A stretch of 64,000 bases of DNA, from NCBI GenBank assembly GCA_036365515.1, contig CM070874.1:63755583-63819582 (forward strand), read 5' to 3'. The stretch is from Torymus aiolomorphi. Lineage: Eukaryota; Arthropoda; Insecta; Hymenoptera; Torymidae. The notes under the pieces are model-generated. The model made no database searches, was not told the DNA's origin, and was given only the letters and a program-made list of their open reading frames with translations. Shown here piece after piece: positions 49,590 to 61,480 of this stretch. The stretch's first letter is position 1, and every line of letters begins with the position of its first letter. The translations under genes and the position numbers were made by a program.

Positions 49590-50960
49590 CTTTTTTCCAC
49601 TATTTCCCTACACTTACACTTTTATATTCTCATTCAAACACTTTGCTTCGCACCCGACTAATCAATCACCATACAGCAAACGTCCAAAAGCCGCCTACCT
49701 ATTAAACTCTTACATATACGAACCGCGAAAGGAAATAAACGCCCGTGAAAATTATGACTTTATACTATATTAGCGCGCGTAGGGAAGTCGAGCATAATCA
49801 ATCAATCACAGCCATGATCGAGCAACGAGCGGCTCGCATCATGCACACACAATCGCGTTCGTACCCTTATCACAAAGCGATTCACCCTACTTTCATCATT
49901 CAACCGCTGCTGCTTCTACTACTCGCGTCGGTCATTCCCCGGCGAATAAAGTTTAAAGTAATTTGCGCGCATTCAACTCCCGGCCTTTTAAATCTCCCCC
50001 TCCGACGACCATTCAGCCCTGAAAAAAGAGGCCCTCGTGTCTCGCACGATGCGTAAGAGTAAACAAAATTCATCTTACTGACACACACCCAAAGCCGAGA
50101 GGCGGCAAGCACGTAGGTATATACGAAAGAAGGTCGATTTTTCAGTCCCTATACGCTCTCTCTCACTGTATACTGGCCATTCACCACTTGCCGCTCGACT
50201 CGACTCCATTTCCACCTTATATATAGGCTTATACGCGCAGGTACGTACGTGCGCCTTCAGTCGGCAACGCGGTGGTGAAAAGCTCAGTGCGAGAACAACT
50301 GCCATGCGCGTATATATATACACCCCGCCTATAGGCCCGACGGCGGCGGCTGCTAAATCCGGGGGCGGCGGCGTCGCTTTCAGACTTCGCTCGCTAATTA
50401 CACTTAACCCGTTTCTGCACTTTGGCTGTCTATATAGCTCCAGCTAGCAGAGCTCCCCTTCGCCCCGCGCCCTTTCATGTGGGCTTAAAAATTCAAACGC
50501 TCGTGGGCTTTGCAGCGCGCGTGCGCGCGGATGGTGTGTGTAAAGGGGCGAGAGGGAGAGAAGCGGAAAAATGTAATTAACGTCGGTGTTATTACAGATA
50601 TGCCCGTGGGGGAGGCGAAAAGGTGCTGCTACTTTATCGGCCGGACGCGCGATTATTAATTCAGCCGAGCTCGCGCGATGCTGCTGCTGCTGCTGTGGTG
50701 TCGTAGAGGAGGGAGGGGGAGGATGCGAGGGAGATGTTAATGCGGCCGGGTTTTTTTTTCCTGTGTGGGGGTGAGCGGACGGTTTCGCAAATCATGCTCG
50801 ATTTTCCGGGGCGAATATGGGCAAAGTGATTTTGACACTGTGTATGGGGGGTGAGGGTGATGAATGTAATAAAAGTGGATGTTTTAGGGGAAAATTTATC
50901 ACGGGTGGTTTGTTACATACGAGGATGGAATATGGTTAGTTGTTGGCGATTACTGTAAGG
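49590..50960. other. GC/CpG island 22
   Basis: C/A-rich left flank (49590-49720), core with a TATATATATACACC box near 50310 and (CTG)n near 50680, and a strongly G-rich right flank (50690-50950, e.g. GGAGGGAGGGGGAGGATG). No gene supported. Confidence 0.65.
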
Positions 50961-51626
50961 AATACAAGCGAATGTGAGTTCTGTTCTAAATGGTTACTTA
51001 ATCATTTGTCGTATGTGATGGTATTAGTAATATTAATATCATTTCTAGTATATAGATTCAAATTTGAAATACATTTAAATGGGGTTCATTTTTATTTAAC
51101 TAAAGATACGTAATATTTAAGATAATTAGAATAAAAGTTAAAAGTTTTTCTTCGTCGCTGGTACCGTCAATTATAATAGGTGTGTATAAAATAGCTATTA
51201 CAAAGGAAGTGAAATAAAAAATGAGTGTTTGATCGAAAATCAAAAGAGTATTACTGACCTAGTGAGGATAATGCATAATAACCCAAACGTTTCACTTATC
51301 CATTTGAAGTATCAGTCTCGCGTTCCATAATTTCACAGAACACGTTGGTATACATAATTCGGAATCTTATTAATCCGCGCAAAAGCGTAGAAATTTACAT
51401 CGTCATTTACTTTCTCGCAATACAGCATTATGCAAATCAGCGCAGAAGGAACACGATTTATCAAAGGAAACAGCTTGGAGAATCATGTATACACAAGCGC
51501 GTAATCCCAGTTTTGATCAATTTAAATAATATCACAGCGTACAATATTTACGAACTAATTTTAATAATAAACTCATGATTCGCGTAAAAGATAAATGCTG
51601 TATACTGAACACGAAATATACACTGA
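50961..51626. other. AT-rich valley
   Basis: AT-rich, no feature seen. Confidence 0.45.
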
Positions 51627-51842
51627 GAGAAGAATTTATTTATATTTAATAAGAAAATATATTAAAAATGTACAGAGAAATATATTAACTATAAATATCG
51701 CATATTAACTATTAATATGCGCATCTTTATAGTAAGACTTTGGATATTTCCGTCAAATATTTCCTTATTTCGTCAAAATCAGCTATTTTAATACTAACAG
51801 TTAACATATGTGTTAAATATAAATAAATCCTTCTCTCAGTGT
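51627..51842. mobile_element. MITE with CACTGAGAGAAG ends
   Basis: Left end CACTGAGAGAAGAATTTATT and the reverse complement of the right end CACTGAGAGAAGGATTTATT match over about 28 bp, continuing TATATTTAA. Flanked by TA (TATA) on both sides. Same terminus as the 1.9-kb element at 9916-11829, of which this may be an internally deleted relative. No coding capacity. Confidence 0.8.
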
Positions 51843-52539
51843 ATAAGTTTTGTGTTTTCAAACATTCGGAGCATGAATAAACGCGCGACGTGCGCGCACG
51901 CGCAGCCTCGAACGCCGGCGCGGTTCTATGCACGTCGACACGTAACGTAAATGCACATTTCAAGCCTCTTTGAGTGTAAAATGCGAATTAATTCCGTATT
52001 AATAATGCGGCCCGCGAGTAATGACTTTCAGCGAGCGGGAGAGCGAGCTAAAAATTAACGAAGCGTAAACCTTAAAAAGCATTTTCGCGCAGGGCGCGGT
52101 TCACGGTGAAATACGAGCCGCTCGGTGAGCGCGCACCCGATGTAGCAATATTCATCCATTAGGGTTTATTTCCGCGTGTCATTCACCGTAAGAGCGTTTC
52201 AAAATTTACTCTTGCGCTTTTAAAGCTCGCTGTAACTCAATCTCGAACTTAAAATGCGTAAAATGTGCTTTTCTGCTACATATATATATATATACATGTG
52301 AATTCGAAATATGGTCGCCTATTATTCTCCAAATGTTACGCTGATTTATACTGTGCTTCGCGGAAAATTTGTTATCCGCAGTTTATCCGCTGGACTGTCA
52401 CACCGACAATAACAAGGCATCCAGCAATATTACCTGCTCGGAGAGAAAGCTTTTTTTATTAGGCTAATGTAGTCGATATTTTGACCTGCGCATTAAATCT
52501 ATTTTTAGTTGCTTTTATACTACTTCATATAACAGTCGG
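51843..52539. other. Mixed-composition sequence
   Basis: Short CpG-rich patch (51880-52140) then AT-rich with a (TA)n run near 52281-52294. No gene recognised. Confidence 0.4.
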
Positions 52540-53460
52540 CAAAATTACCATTTCCCATCCGATACGAAAAGTCCCTATAAGACTCCAACTAAATCGAAAC
52601 ACGTTAATAAAATCGAAGCATCATTCATCTTGCCGGCCGCACCTACCCACAAAAACTTCCTCGAGACACTCCCACTCAACACAGAAAAAACATTTGCCGC
52701 GCGCGCACCGCTCAAGGACTTCCCGATCCCTCATTTGTAACTTTCAATTACGCCTCGTTACGCGCCTGCCCCAAAAAAGCGGCCCGAGAAATTACGAAAA
52801 ATCACCCGATACATCAAGAAATAATATCCCGCGGTCCGAAAAACTTTCCACATAGCAATTTGTTCCGCGCCGAAACGGAAACTTCCTCCTCTCCTTTCAA
52901 AAGCAGTGTGTTCGCGCGCGGAATACTGCGGTGGAACAACACACTCGGGGGAGAGAGAGAGAGAGGAAGAAAAAATTCAGTATTAAAAAAGTTTCACGAG
53001 AGCTTCGTATACAAGTTCGATTCAGAGAGGCAGTGTACACACGTCGAATATACACGTATATACCGTGTGTGTTTGTATATATAACCATGCCTCGGGAGGA
53101 ACGGAAAATGTTTGCGTGAACACGCTAAATATTTAGTGCGGTATGGTGCTGCGGGGAATTCATCGCGACGCGAAGTGGGAATGTACTCGCATAGTTAATT
53201 AAGAAGCGAGTTATTACGGAGATTGAAATGGATCTAACTGCCTACGTATTATATGATTGCACGCAAGAATCTTTGTGGAAGAATGCGTTACGTCGGGTAT
53301 GCAGCGCTTGTGTGTTGTACGAAGTAAATACGGTATATGTTTGGTCGCTTCACAGTTTGAGTCGAGTCGGAGTAACATCCGTAAACTATAGTTGTGTGCT
53401 ATCTTCGATAATAGTTGTAACTAATAACAAGTTTTAGCTAGTTCCTGTTTAATCTAATAT
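52540..53460. other. GC/CpG island 23
   Basis: Marked C/A-rich, stop-poor left flank (52550-52850), GA tract at 52950-52966, GTATATACC/GTATATATAACC boxes near 53056 and 53074, G/T-rich right part to 53420. The 124-codon frame at 52481-52855 is a compositional artefact. Confidence 0.6.
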
Positions 53461-54529
53461 TCTGCTGCATACATACCTTATCTCGCCTTATATGGCAAGA
53501 GTTAACAATGGGCAACACTCTCGAAATAGAGACACCGCAGAATTTGAAAATTTAGATATATATCTGCGGCTTCCAGAAATAACCACTTATCTTAACTTTT
53601 CATGATTTCGAGTAAATGGAGTTTTTAGTTTTGCATCCGTGTTTTAAATCAAGACAAATATGAGATTAAATGCAAGACTGTATCTACGAATATTAATCTA
53701 AGTAACATATTTATTACGACAGTAACTAGATCAAATAGCGTTCATGTCTAAGAAAATGACATTCACTTACATAATTTTTCCTCGAATAAAAAAAAAATTG
53801 AGTGGAGTTATGTTTTTTCTGGTCTCAATGGCAATTATACTGTTTTTCCGGTAACTTTTGTTGTTCTTCATTATTCACGAAGGATTTAATAACCAGGTAT
53901 ACTATGTTACTAGCCACGCTAATGAACGTTTCTATTGAATGTGCAAAGGCGGATATGGTATATATATTGATATATGCCGCTACTGGCTATGCAGAAATTG
54001 GATTAAAACGTATCTAAATATAGTTGTATAGTTTATTCCGAAAATATTCAACTGAAAAAGTGGTCAAGTAGGGTTGTATCGTTTTTCCAGCATATTGGAT
54101 AAAAAAAGTGGACTTCTATAGGTTTTCTGAGAGTTATTCTAAAAAAAATGGAGTTACATGGGATTTCCGGGAGTTATTCTAAAAAAAAATAGAAATATAT
54201 GGTTATTCCGGGAAAATGTGGAAAGAATTGAGTTATAGCGGTTTTTCTTGTGTTTACTCAAGACAACGAGTGCACTTTGGTAATTTCTTTGTACTTTGAT
54301 GATTACATGATAGAGGACTGTTCAAAGATAACAAATAAGACATCAAATTTATTTGGAAAAACATGTCAGTCATGTGGTTTTTCCGTGAAGCCACATATAT
54401 ATTGGTAAAATTCAACTCCAACTAAAGCGTCTCCTGTGCAGGCGAACTATTCTTTCATTATTAATCAAGCGAGGAAATTCCAACAAAACTCATCCATTAA
54501 AACTTTTGCTATCTCGAAATCAGACATAA
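53461..54529. repeat. AT-rich valley with degenerate ~50-bp repeats
   Basis: From about 53795 to 54260 words such as GAGTTATTCTAAAAAAAA and TTTTTCCGG/ATTCCGG recur at roughly 45-55 bp intervals (clearest at 54130-54230). Highly diverged; unit boundaries are uncertain. No gene. Confidence 0.5.
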
Positions 54530-55170
54530 AAGACGTCTGACTACGTGTTCCTGAATACTTTATCCGCACCTCGTCCCGCCTCTGCACCTCCTAAATACAT
54601 CGTGAAAATACATCTTGATTTCCGCCAGCTCTCTTCTCTCTCTCCCTCTCTCTCTCTCTGTTTCGCGCTCTCTCTCTCACGCTCTCTCTCTTCTGCGCAC
54701 GCTACTCCCAAGCGGATTTCGAAATACGGAGGAATCAAGCGCGCCGTTCTGCCAGAATAATATACGACAGAGAGAGGAAGAGAGAGAGAGAGAGAGAGAA
54801 AGTGAGGGAGATAGAGAGCGGAAAAATCCTTCGCGCTCGCGTAGATCCTTTGAGGCGCATTGACGTTTCAATAATGAAGAGATGGCCTGATAGAGTTTCT
54901 GCGGATGAGCGTTCCCATTTCGATCATCCACTGGAGAAACGCGAGCTGAGGCGCGCCTACAAGGAACTCATCAATGGCGCATAACGCCAGGGACGACGAC
55001 GGCGACGACGACGATCGTCTGCGGTGCGATGTATATCGAGCGAGGCCATCTATTCATTGTTGTCGTCCTTGCTGTGATAGGACTTAACGGCTCGTGTTAT
55101 AGAGTGGCAGAGATGTTTGACGTTGTTGTGCATATATAGAGATTTCTAGATGTAGGTATAGATCTGGAGA
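54530..55170. other. GC/CpG island 24
   Basis: (CT)n-rich at about 54634-54692, (GA)n-rich at about 54768-54815: a clear pyrimidine-left, purine-right arrangement. A (GAC)n run lies at about 54990-55014. The right flank is G/T-rich to 55160. Confidence 0.65.
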
Positions 55171-55569
55171 TTTGACATATTGAAACGATTATTTTGTGTC
55201 GAAGATAAGATTTTATTTCGAGGATTGATTGCTTAATTAATAACGATTTTTATTGATTTACATTCATATAACTTCTTGTAAAAATAAAGTTCGTGACTAT
55301 TTAATAAAAGTAATATATAATTTTCATTTCCACGAAATCAGTATAATTATCTAATTTTTAAAAGCCGGAAATTCGAATTCTCGTAATAAAATTTAAAATT
55401 AACGTATAATTTTACGTAAAATTTAAAACGGAGAATTTCTTCTATTACAATCAAATACTTTTTGATGTCGTTACCATGCCAGAACTGCGAAATTTCTATA
55501 ATTTTAATCGCGCAGCTTTAAATTTTTCACGTTTCCGGATTAATCCACAAATTTAATAAGGACACCTTC
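55171..55569. other. AT-rich valley
   Basis: AT-rich, no feature seen. Confidence 0.4.
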
Positions 55570-56460
55570 TAACGGCATACACACACAACTCCACTCTACT
55601 AATCCTTTAACCGGAATTTAGCTCTGGCCATGCTTTCAATTAGAGCGCAGCTCGCTGTTATAGCTCGCCCCGGAGAAGAAAAAACAGCCTCGCGCTGCCA
55701 TTACGCACACGCACACAGACATATAGAGCAACAGGCCGCGAGCGCGCGCCCAACGACTGTCGCATGAAATTCCACAGCTTTTACAATGAACGTAAAATAA
55801 GCCGTAAACACGAGCACCGCGCCGGGTAAAGAAAAAGAGTAAGAGGGCGAGAGAGAGAAAAAAAGAAGTGCGCCTAAAACCTATTCACGCGCCGCTGCGT
55901 ACATACCCGCGGTCGCGTGTACTTATATATAACAGCCGATCGTGACAAACGCGCCCTTGCGTACCGTAAACTTTCCTCACTCCCCCTCTCTTATTTAATC
56001 TCGCCCCGGTCGATTGGACAAGCGCGATTAAAGAGTTAACGGCCGTGCGTGCGAGAACGAAACGAAGAGTTTTCGAAATTCACGTTAGCGCGGACGCCGG
56101 AGAAATCAATGAATTCCTGATGGGATTTTTCGCTTGTTTTCGGCGGGCGCCGCGCTCGCGTGTACATAAAGCGAGGCGCAGGTATTTTCCTTTCGCCAGG
56201 GCGCAATCGATCGGGGGGCGGCTGTTTGTTACGCGCGTGATGCACGCGAATTATTTTGCGCCGGCGCGCGCGCTTCGACGCGAGATTTTAACCGGCGTAA
56301 AGCAAAGGGGGCGGTTTTCCCAAAAGCGATGATTGGTTTCGTTTGGCAGTGCTCGAGAATTCGATAACGCGAAAGCCCCTGAAAGGAGATACCGGTGTAT
56401 ATATATAGTTGGTCGTCTAATAGTGGTTTGGCATGAAATAATGATACGCGGAAGATCGTA
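55570..56460. other. GC/CpG island 25
   Basis: C/A-rich left flank (55575-55800), CpG core (56040-56300), G-richer right edge with a GTATATATATAG box near 56397. No gene supported. Confidence 0.6.
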
Positions 56461-56799
56461 AAATTATTATTACGCTTTGGCATTAAAAATGTTGTTTAAT
56501 AAAGAATCTTTTCGCCTTTAGTATGTATACGGGTTGAAAGGTAATCTACGCTTCCTTTACTTTTTCAGTTGATTAACGTAGATTTAAATATTATGTGGTA
56601 ATAATATTTGTTGAATACGAAAAACTATAGATCAGGTATCCACAAATCAAACGTTAAGACAAGTTTGCATGTATAAAAATCATAACAATGAAGTATAATA
56701 TGATGCTTTTGAAACAATTAAATAGTAAACAACACCGTAAAATAAAGAAACTAATGATTTTTTTCAGATAAACGGGTATTCTAAACCTAAACAAAACCG
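56461..56799. other. AT-rich valley
   Basis: AT-rich. Isolated acceptor-like TTTTTTTCAG at about 56758-56767 has no coding continuation. Confidence 0.4.
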
Positions 56800-57520
56800 A
56801 CTTATTCCCACTTTGACCTTGTCATCAAACGCTTGCTATTAAAAATTCAAACCCACTCCATTTTTCCCCAACCACGCGCCAAAGAAATCCATTAGCTAAT
56901 AACAACGCGAAAATTGAAAAAAAAAAACGCGCGAATAGCAAACACAAAACCAACACGTGTATATATATATATATATATAGCGTGTAGTGCATGAGAGCAG
57001 CAGCCGCGCCCAGAGGTCCAATTTTCATTTTCCCTCTCGCGCAGCCCGAAAAATTCTCTCTTTCGCTCTCTATATCTCCTGGTTCTCTCTTTCGCGTGTA
57101 AAGCGGCCCGGCGAAAAAGAATGCGAAGCCCAACAATACGCGACGCAAACGCGCGCACGGAAAAAGCGAGAAAGATAGGAGGGAGAGGGAGAGAAAGAGC
57201 GGGAGCAGCGGAGAGCAAAGTTCATGCATCAAGATTTTACGAGGCTCTTTTTTATTCCGACTCTCGTGCCCCGGCTCTTCCGAGGGGAGAAGATGAGAGT
57301 GAAAGAGAGAAGAGGTGAAAGAGGGAAGAGGAGAAAGAGAGGAAGAGGAAGAGAGGGAGAGAAAAGTCGCATATAACAGTTTATAATCAATGATGTATTC
57401 GCGGATCTCTTAAATGTTCCAGGGACGGGCGCGTGGGGGCGCGAGAGATGCGCTCAACGTATAGCGAGGCCGACGATGAACAAGCTAGTTTCCATTTTGA
57501 AACTTTGACGGTCTTTTCTT
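56800..57520. other. GC/CpG island 26
   Basis: C/A-rich left edge, (TA)n at 56960-56979, CT-rich at 57055-57092, then an extended GA-rich right half (57166-57207 and 57283-57363) and G-rich sequence near 57425. No gene supported. Confidence 0.65.
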
Positions 57521-58559
57521 CCTTCTCCTGTGTGTTATAAAAGTGAGAATACGTTAAAGAATATAATTATTCGCTTATTTATAAAAAAGTACTATTTTTA
57601 AAAGTTTAAAAATGTATGAGTGATGTGTATAAGATACTCCATTGTAAGTTAGATTTTAACTTTTTATTATTTTCGCGTTAGGATACAAAAGAGAAAAGTT
57701 TAGTTTATTTTAGTTAATTTAAAAGTTCAGGTGTGGCATGGTGTATGAAAAAAGCTATTAACAAAGTTTTAAGGCAGAGTCGGTAAAAAGGTTGACAGCG
57801 CGCGTTTGCAATAAACTTGCGGAAGTTGTAAAGTTGAGCTTTATTATTTCACTTATGCCAGACTTTTTTTTATTATCAAACGAAGGTGTTTATTTCACAT
57901 AAGTAAAGTAATGGAATTGTGATTGTTATTAAAAGGAAAGATAAAGGATTTTATTGTAGAAATGTATCCATGAAAATCGCTTACTCGAAAATCAATTGTT
58001 TTTTATGATTGAAAAATTTTATTATCCGTTGTACATATATAATTTAAAAAATTTGTCATAAAATATATTACACTTTTACGTCGTAATAATTTTGAGTGTT
58101 TTAATACCGTATTGGTGACATGTATTTGAAATATTTTTGAATATTGTAGCACGTTTTATTATTCAATCAAATTCGACATTGTCGTAACCAGCAATAATAT
58201 TTCACGATTTTATGACAGGTATAGGGTCGAATTATTTTATAATTATTCAGTAAATCAAAACAGCCAGTTAAAAATGTTAACATCGATGCATTATTATGTG
58301 TATATGTGTAGGAAAGTATAAATAGCGTACAAAACAACCCGATTTTAATCAAAAAATAAATGAAACACAATTTTAAAACTAATATAGAAAATACGCAAAC
58401 AAAAACTAAATAGATTTTATACTGGCGAATTGATTGATACGTCGGAAATTCGTTAATTTCAATAAGAAATTTTTTTTTTTCACATCAAACATCAAACTTA
58501 TCATTGCAAAACGAAGCCCAATATACCCATGGCAATTCTACCGACAACGTACTACATTA
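57521..58559. other. AT-rich valley
   Basis: About 1 kb of AT-rich sequence, no feature seen. Confidence 0.45.
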
Positions 58560-59540
58560 AAATTATACACTAACCCCCAGCCCGGGGACCCAATCAACCC
58601 AATAATTTTCAATCGGCCTATAAAAGAACCGCACTCGCCTCATACCCCCACCGCACACATACATCACATACACTCTCTCGCGAGCCTCTCCAACATTCAT
58701 ACGCGATCAGACGTTCAAACGAAATTCCGCCCGCGTCGCACAAAAAGAGAGCGAATTTATTTAACACGACGGGAAACAAGGGGGGGAAACGAGAGAACGC
58801 CGTATAGTAGAGAAAGAGAGCACCGCACGAGTGGATAAATTATTTGACGGATCGAGAGGGGGGAGACGAAGGAGAGAGAGGGTTAAAACTCTAACAGCGA
58901 GCGACGTGACGTCTGGTCCACGGGCGTGTACACATACGCCGCGGGCACGCGCTTTTGCATATCGCATTTTTCACGGGCAGCTCCGCGAATTTACAGCCCG
59001 ATACGTCGATATATATATAGAAATACACGCACTCGCGAGGCTTTTCATAAATAGCTCGCGGGCGAGAGAGAGAGAGAGCGCGACGTCGTTATTATTAGCG
59101 AGCCTGGCGTTTTACAATTCACACGCGTGTCGAAAGCGCTGAGCGCGGTGGAAAAAAATGCCCTCGTTATTCCAGGGGCTTACGGAACGGGCGCGCACGG
59201 GCTTTATTACGAGGGCAACGCGCGCGCGGATAATTACGCATTCCGTTCGGGGAAATGAACATCAATCAGAATTGGAAACAAAGTTTATTCGCTGGAAAGG
59301 GGATTGTTTCGGTCCTCGGGCTCTCTTTTTTGCTCCGGGCGTGCGTTTTGTAATTGTAATAAATGCGCGAGAGAGAGAGAGAGAGCGCGGGATGCACGGG
59401 TTATTAATATTTTCGGTTGGAAAATGTATCGAGAATGTTTTGCTGGTAATTTAAAGTATAGTTTTTTTTTTTTTTTTGTTTTGACAAAAATGTTATGGGG
59501 TTTTCTGTGGTAAGAGGAAGTGGGTGCTGCAGCCAATTAA
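58560..59540. other. GC/CpG island 27
   Basis: C/A-rich left flank (58570-58690), CpG core, GA tracts at about 59064-59078 and 59368-59385, TATATATATAG near 59010, G/T-rich right flank to 59530. No gene supported. Confidence 0.6.
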
Positions 59541-60059
59541 AATAGCTGGTAGAGTTTATTCACTGGGAAAAGTTTGCTTAATGAAAGTACGTGCGGATTT
59601 TATTTTTGGTTTTGATTACACGTGCCGGATGCGAGCAACAGATGAATTTTCCACGAAAGGTAAATTTTTTATATTATTTACTCGCAAATATATACAGATA
59701 ATTTTATATTTTGAGGAAAAAAAATTAACGCTAACACCGTATAGCATTCGATGAACATTAAAAAATCATTTTGGTGACCGTATAAAACAGCTATTCTTTT
59801 TAACTTGAAGTGACGCGCGATCAGCGATGCACAAAGGTGATGAATTTAGACGTAGGATTTTTCATAAAGCGCTGCATACGCGCGTATATATAAATTCATA
59901 AAGCTTCATAAACTTTTCATGAAGCTTTAAAAGGCTTATCTGTCGTCTCTTAAAATGAAGCCAGTGCGCAGCTGCAGAAGCCGATACATAGACACCTAGA
60001 TTTGCGCGATAAATTAATTTTTGATTGACGGAAAGCAATAAAGTGGGCTAAAAAATTAT
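59541..60059. other. Intermediate-composition sequence
   Basis: AT-rich with small CpG patches. An inverted-repeat run of AAAGCTTCATAAAC/CATGAAGCTTT near 59898-59930 is a local hairpin only. Confidence 0.4.
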
Positions 60060-60226
60060 TCTCTCTCTACCGCGCGTCCCATATACATCCACTACGAAAT
60101 TTTGTCTCTAAAAGGTGTTTCAAACACAGAATAACGGACTGAAAGCGGTATTTATTTTTAAAATGATTACTTGTCCCACTTAAGCTGGAGAGAGCACATT
60201 TTAGATTAACGCGCGCGCGGGTCGGA

Positions 60227-60228
<2 letters not shown>

Positions 60229-60274
<46 letters not shown>
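60229..60274. repeat. (AT)23 microsatellite
   Basis: Pure AT dinucleotide run of 46 bp; can extrude as a cruciform. Confidence 0.95.
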
Positions 60275-60277
<3 letters not shown>

Positions 60278-60518
60278 GATTGCAGAGAAAAATGTGTGTT
60301 CAGCTAAAAAGACTAATTTCGAGCAATTTTGTCCTGGCACTTATATTTTTCTATTAAATTCAGCTGGCATAAAGAACTCTACTCTCAGCTACAAATAAAT
60401 TTACTCTCTTCTATACATTATATATACCCACCGCGCAGTATTTTATTTCAAAATTTAACGTTTACTCGATCAAACGCCATTAACGTACTTGAAATTTCAA
60501 ACAACTTGCGCATGCAGA

Positions 60519-60521
<3 letters not shown>

Positions 60522-60612
<91 letters not shown>
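60522..60612. repeat. (AT)45 microsatellite
   Basis: Pure AT dinucleotide run of 91 bp. Translated (Ile-Tyr)n frames on both strands are artefacts. True length in the genome may differ because such runs collapse or expand in assembly. Confidence 0.95.
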
Positions 60613-60613
<1 letters not shown>

Positions 60614-61480
60614 TAACCGCGCGAACCCCCATACATACAAACTCGAGGGTGAAACGCGCGCAGCCGTGGGGCAAACTTGTGGCTGGAGAGCACTTTTTAA
60701 AAAATTAATACCGGAAAATCGCACTCTCTCGCTTCCGCGCTATGGGAGGGGAAGTTACGCGCGCCAGCCACTCCCAACCGAGAATTAGCGCATCAGCTCC
60801 GCTCACTCACGTAAAAAAAAAAGTACACACACACACGTATACCCAAGTGGAAAAAACTTTCGGCCTCACACGTACGCGGTATATATACAGTTGGAAAGTC
60901 GCGCTCATTAAACTCGCTCGCGTGCTAAAAGTTATTTTCGTTCATCATCCCATTAACGCGCCCGCGCAGCAGTTCGCCCGCTGCCCTGATAAAGTAACAC
61001 CGAGGTCCTCCTCGACGTGTATATATATACACATACCTATACGCGCACGCGCGATACTGTAGGGGCATCAGGTATGCAGGTAAGGGTCGCGGTGCTTATC
61101 AAAGATGTAGAAAGTTCGCCGTGAAAAATTCATCCGGCATCCGGGGAGCAGAAACGAGCGGAAACAAGTGGGCACGCGGAGGTATCGAAGGTCGAGAGTG
61201 AGCTGGAAGGAGAGAAAAGTGGGATGGCGTAAGAGCCTTAAAAAGATCGTACGTAAGCTCCCGGCGAGGAGAAGTTGCCAGGGAGAGTGAGTGAGTGAGC
61301 GAGAGCCGATTAATTTTTGCTTCTGTCAGTTCGAGAGGGAGTTGAGGTTACTTTCAGTAGACGAGTTCAGTTCCGACGGTAATGATATACCTGTCAAGAG
61401 TGAGCGGACAGGCGCCTTTAACGGGTTGTTTCGCAGAGATGTAAGATAATTGTGGGCGACGAGGAAAGGCACTTTAGTTA

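Larger units (their letters stand above)
60060..61480. other. GC/CpG island 28 with two long (AT)n runs
   Basis: C-rich left flank, two (AT)n microsatellites, CpG core (60640-61060) with TATATATAC boxes at about 60878 and 61018, and a purine/G-rich right half (61130-61460). An isolated CAG/GTAAGG (61079/61080) lacks a pyrimidine tract. Confidence 0.6.

Noticed and set aside
60480..60674. (Ile-Tyr)n open frames
   Set aside because: Translation of an (AT)n microsatellite.
61074..61086. CAG/GTAAGG considered as a third strong recursive splice site
   Set aside because: No pyrimidine tract upstream, so only half of the signature is present.
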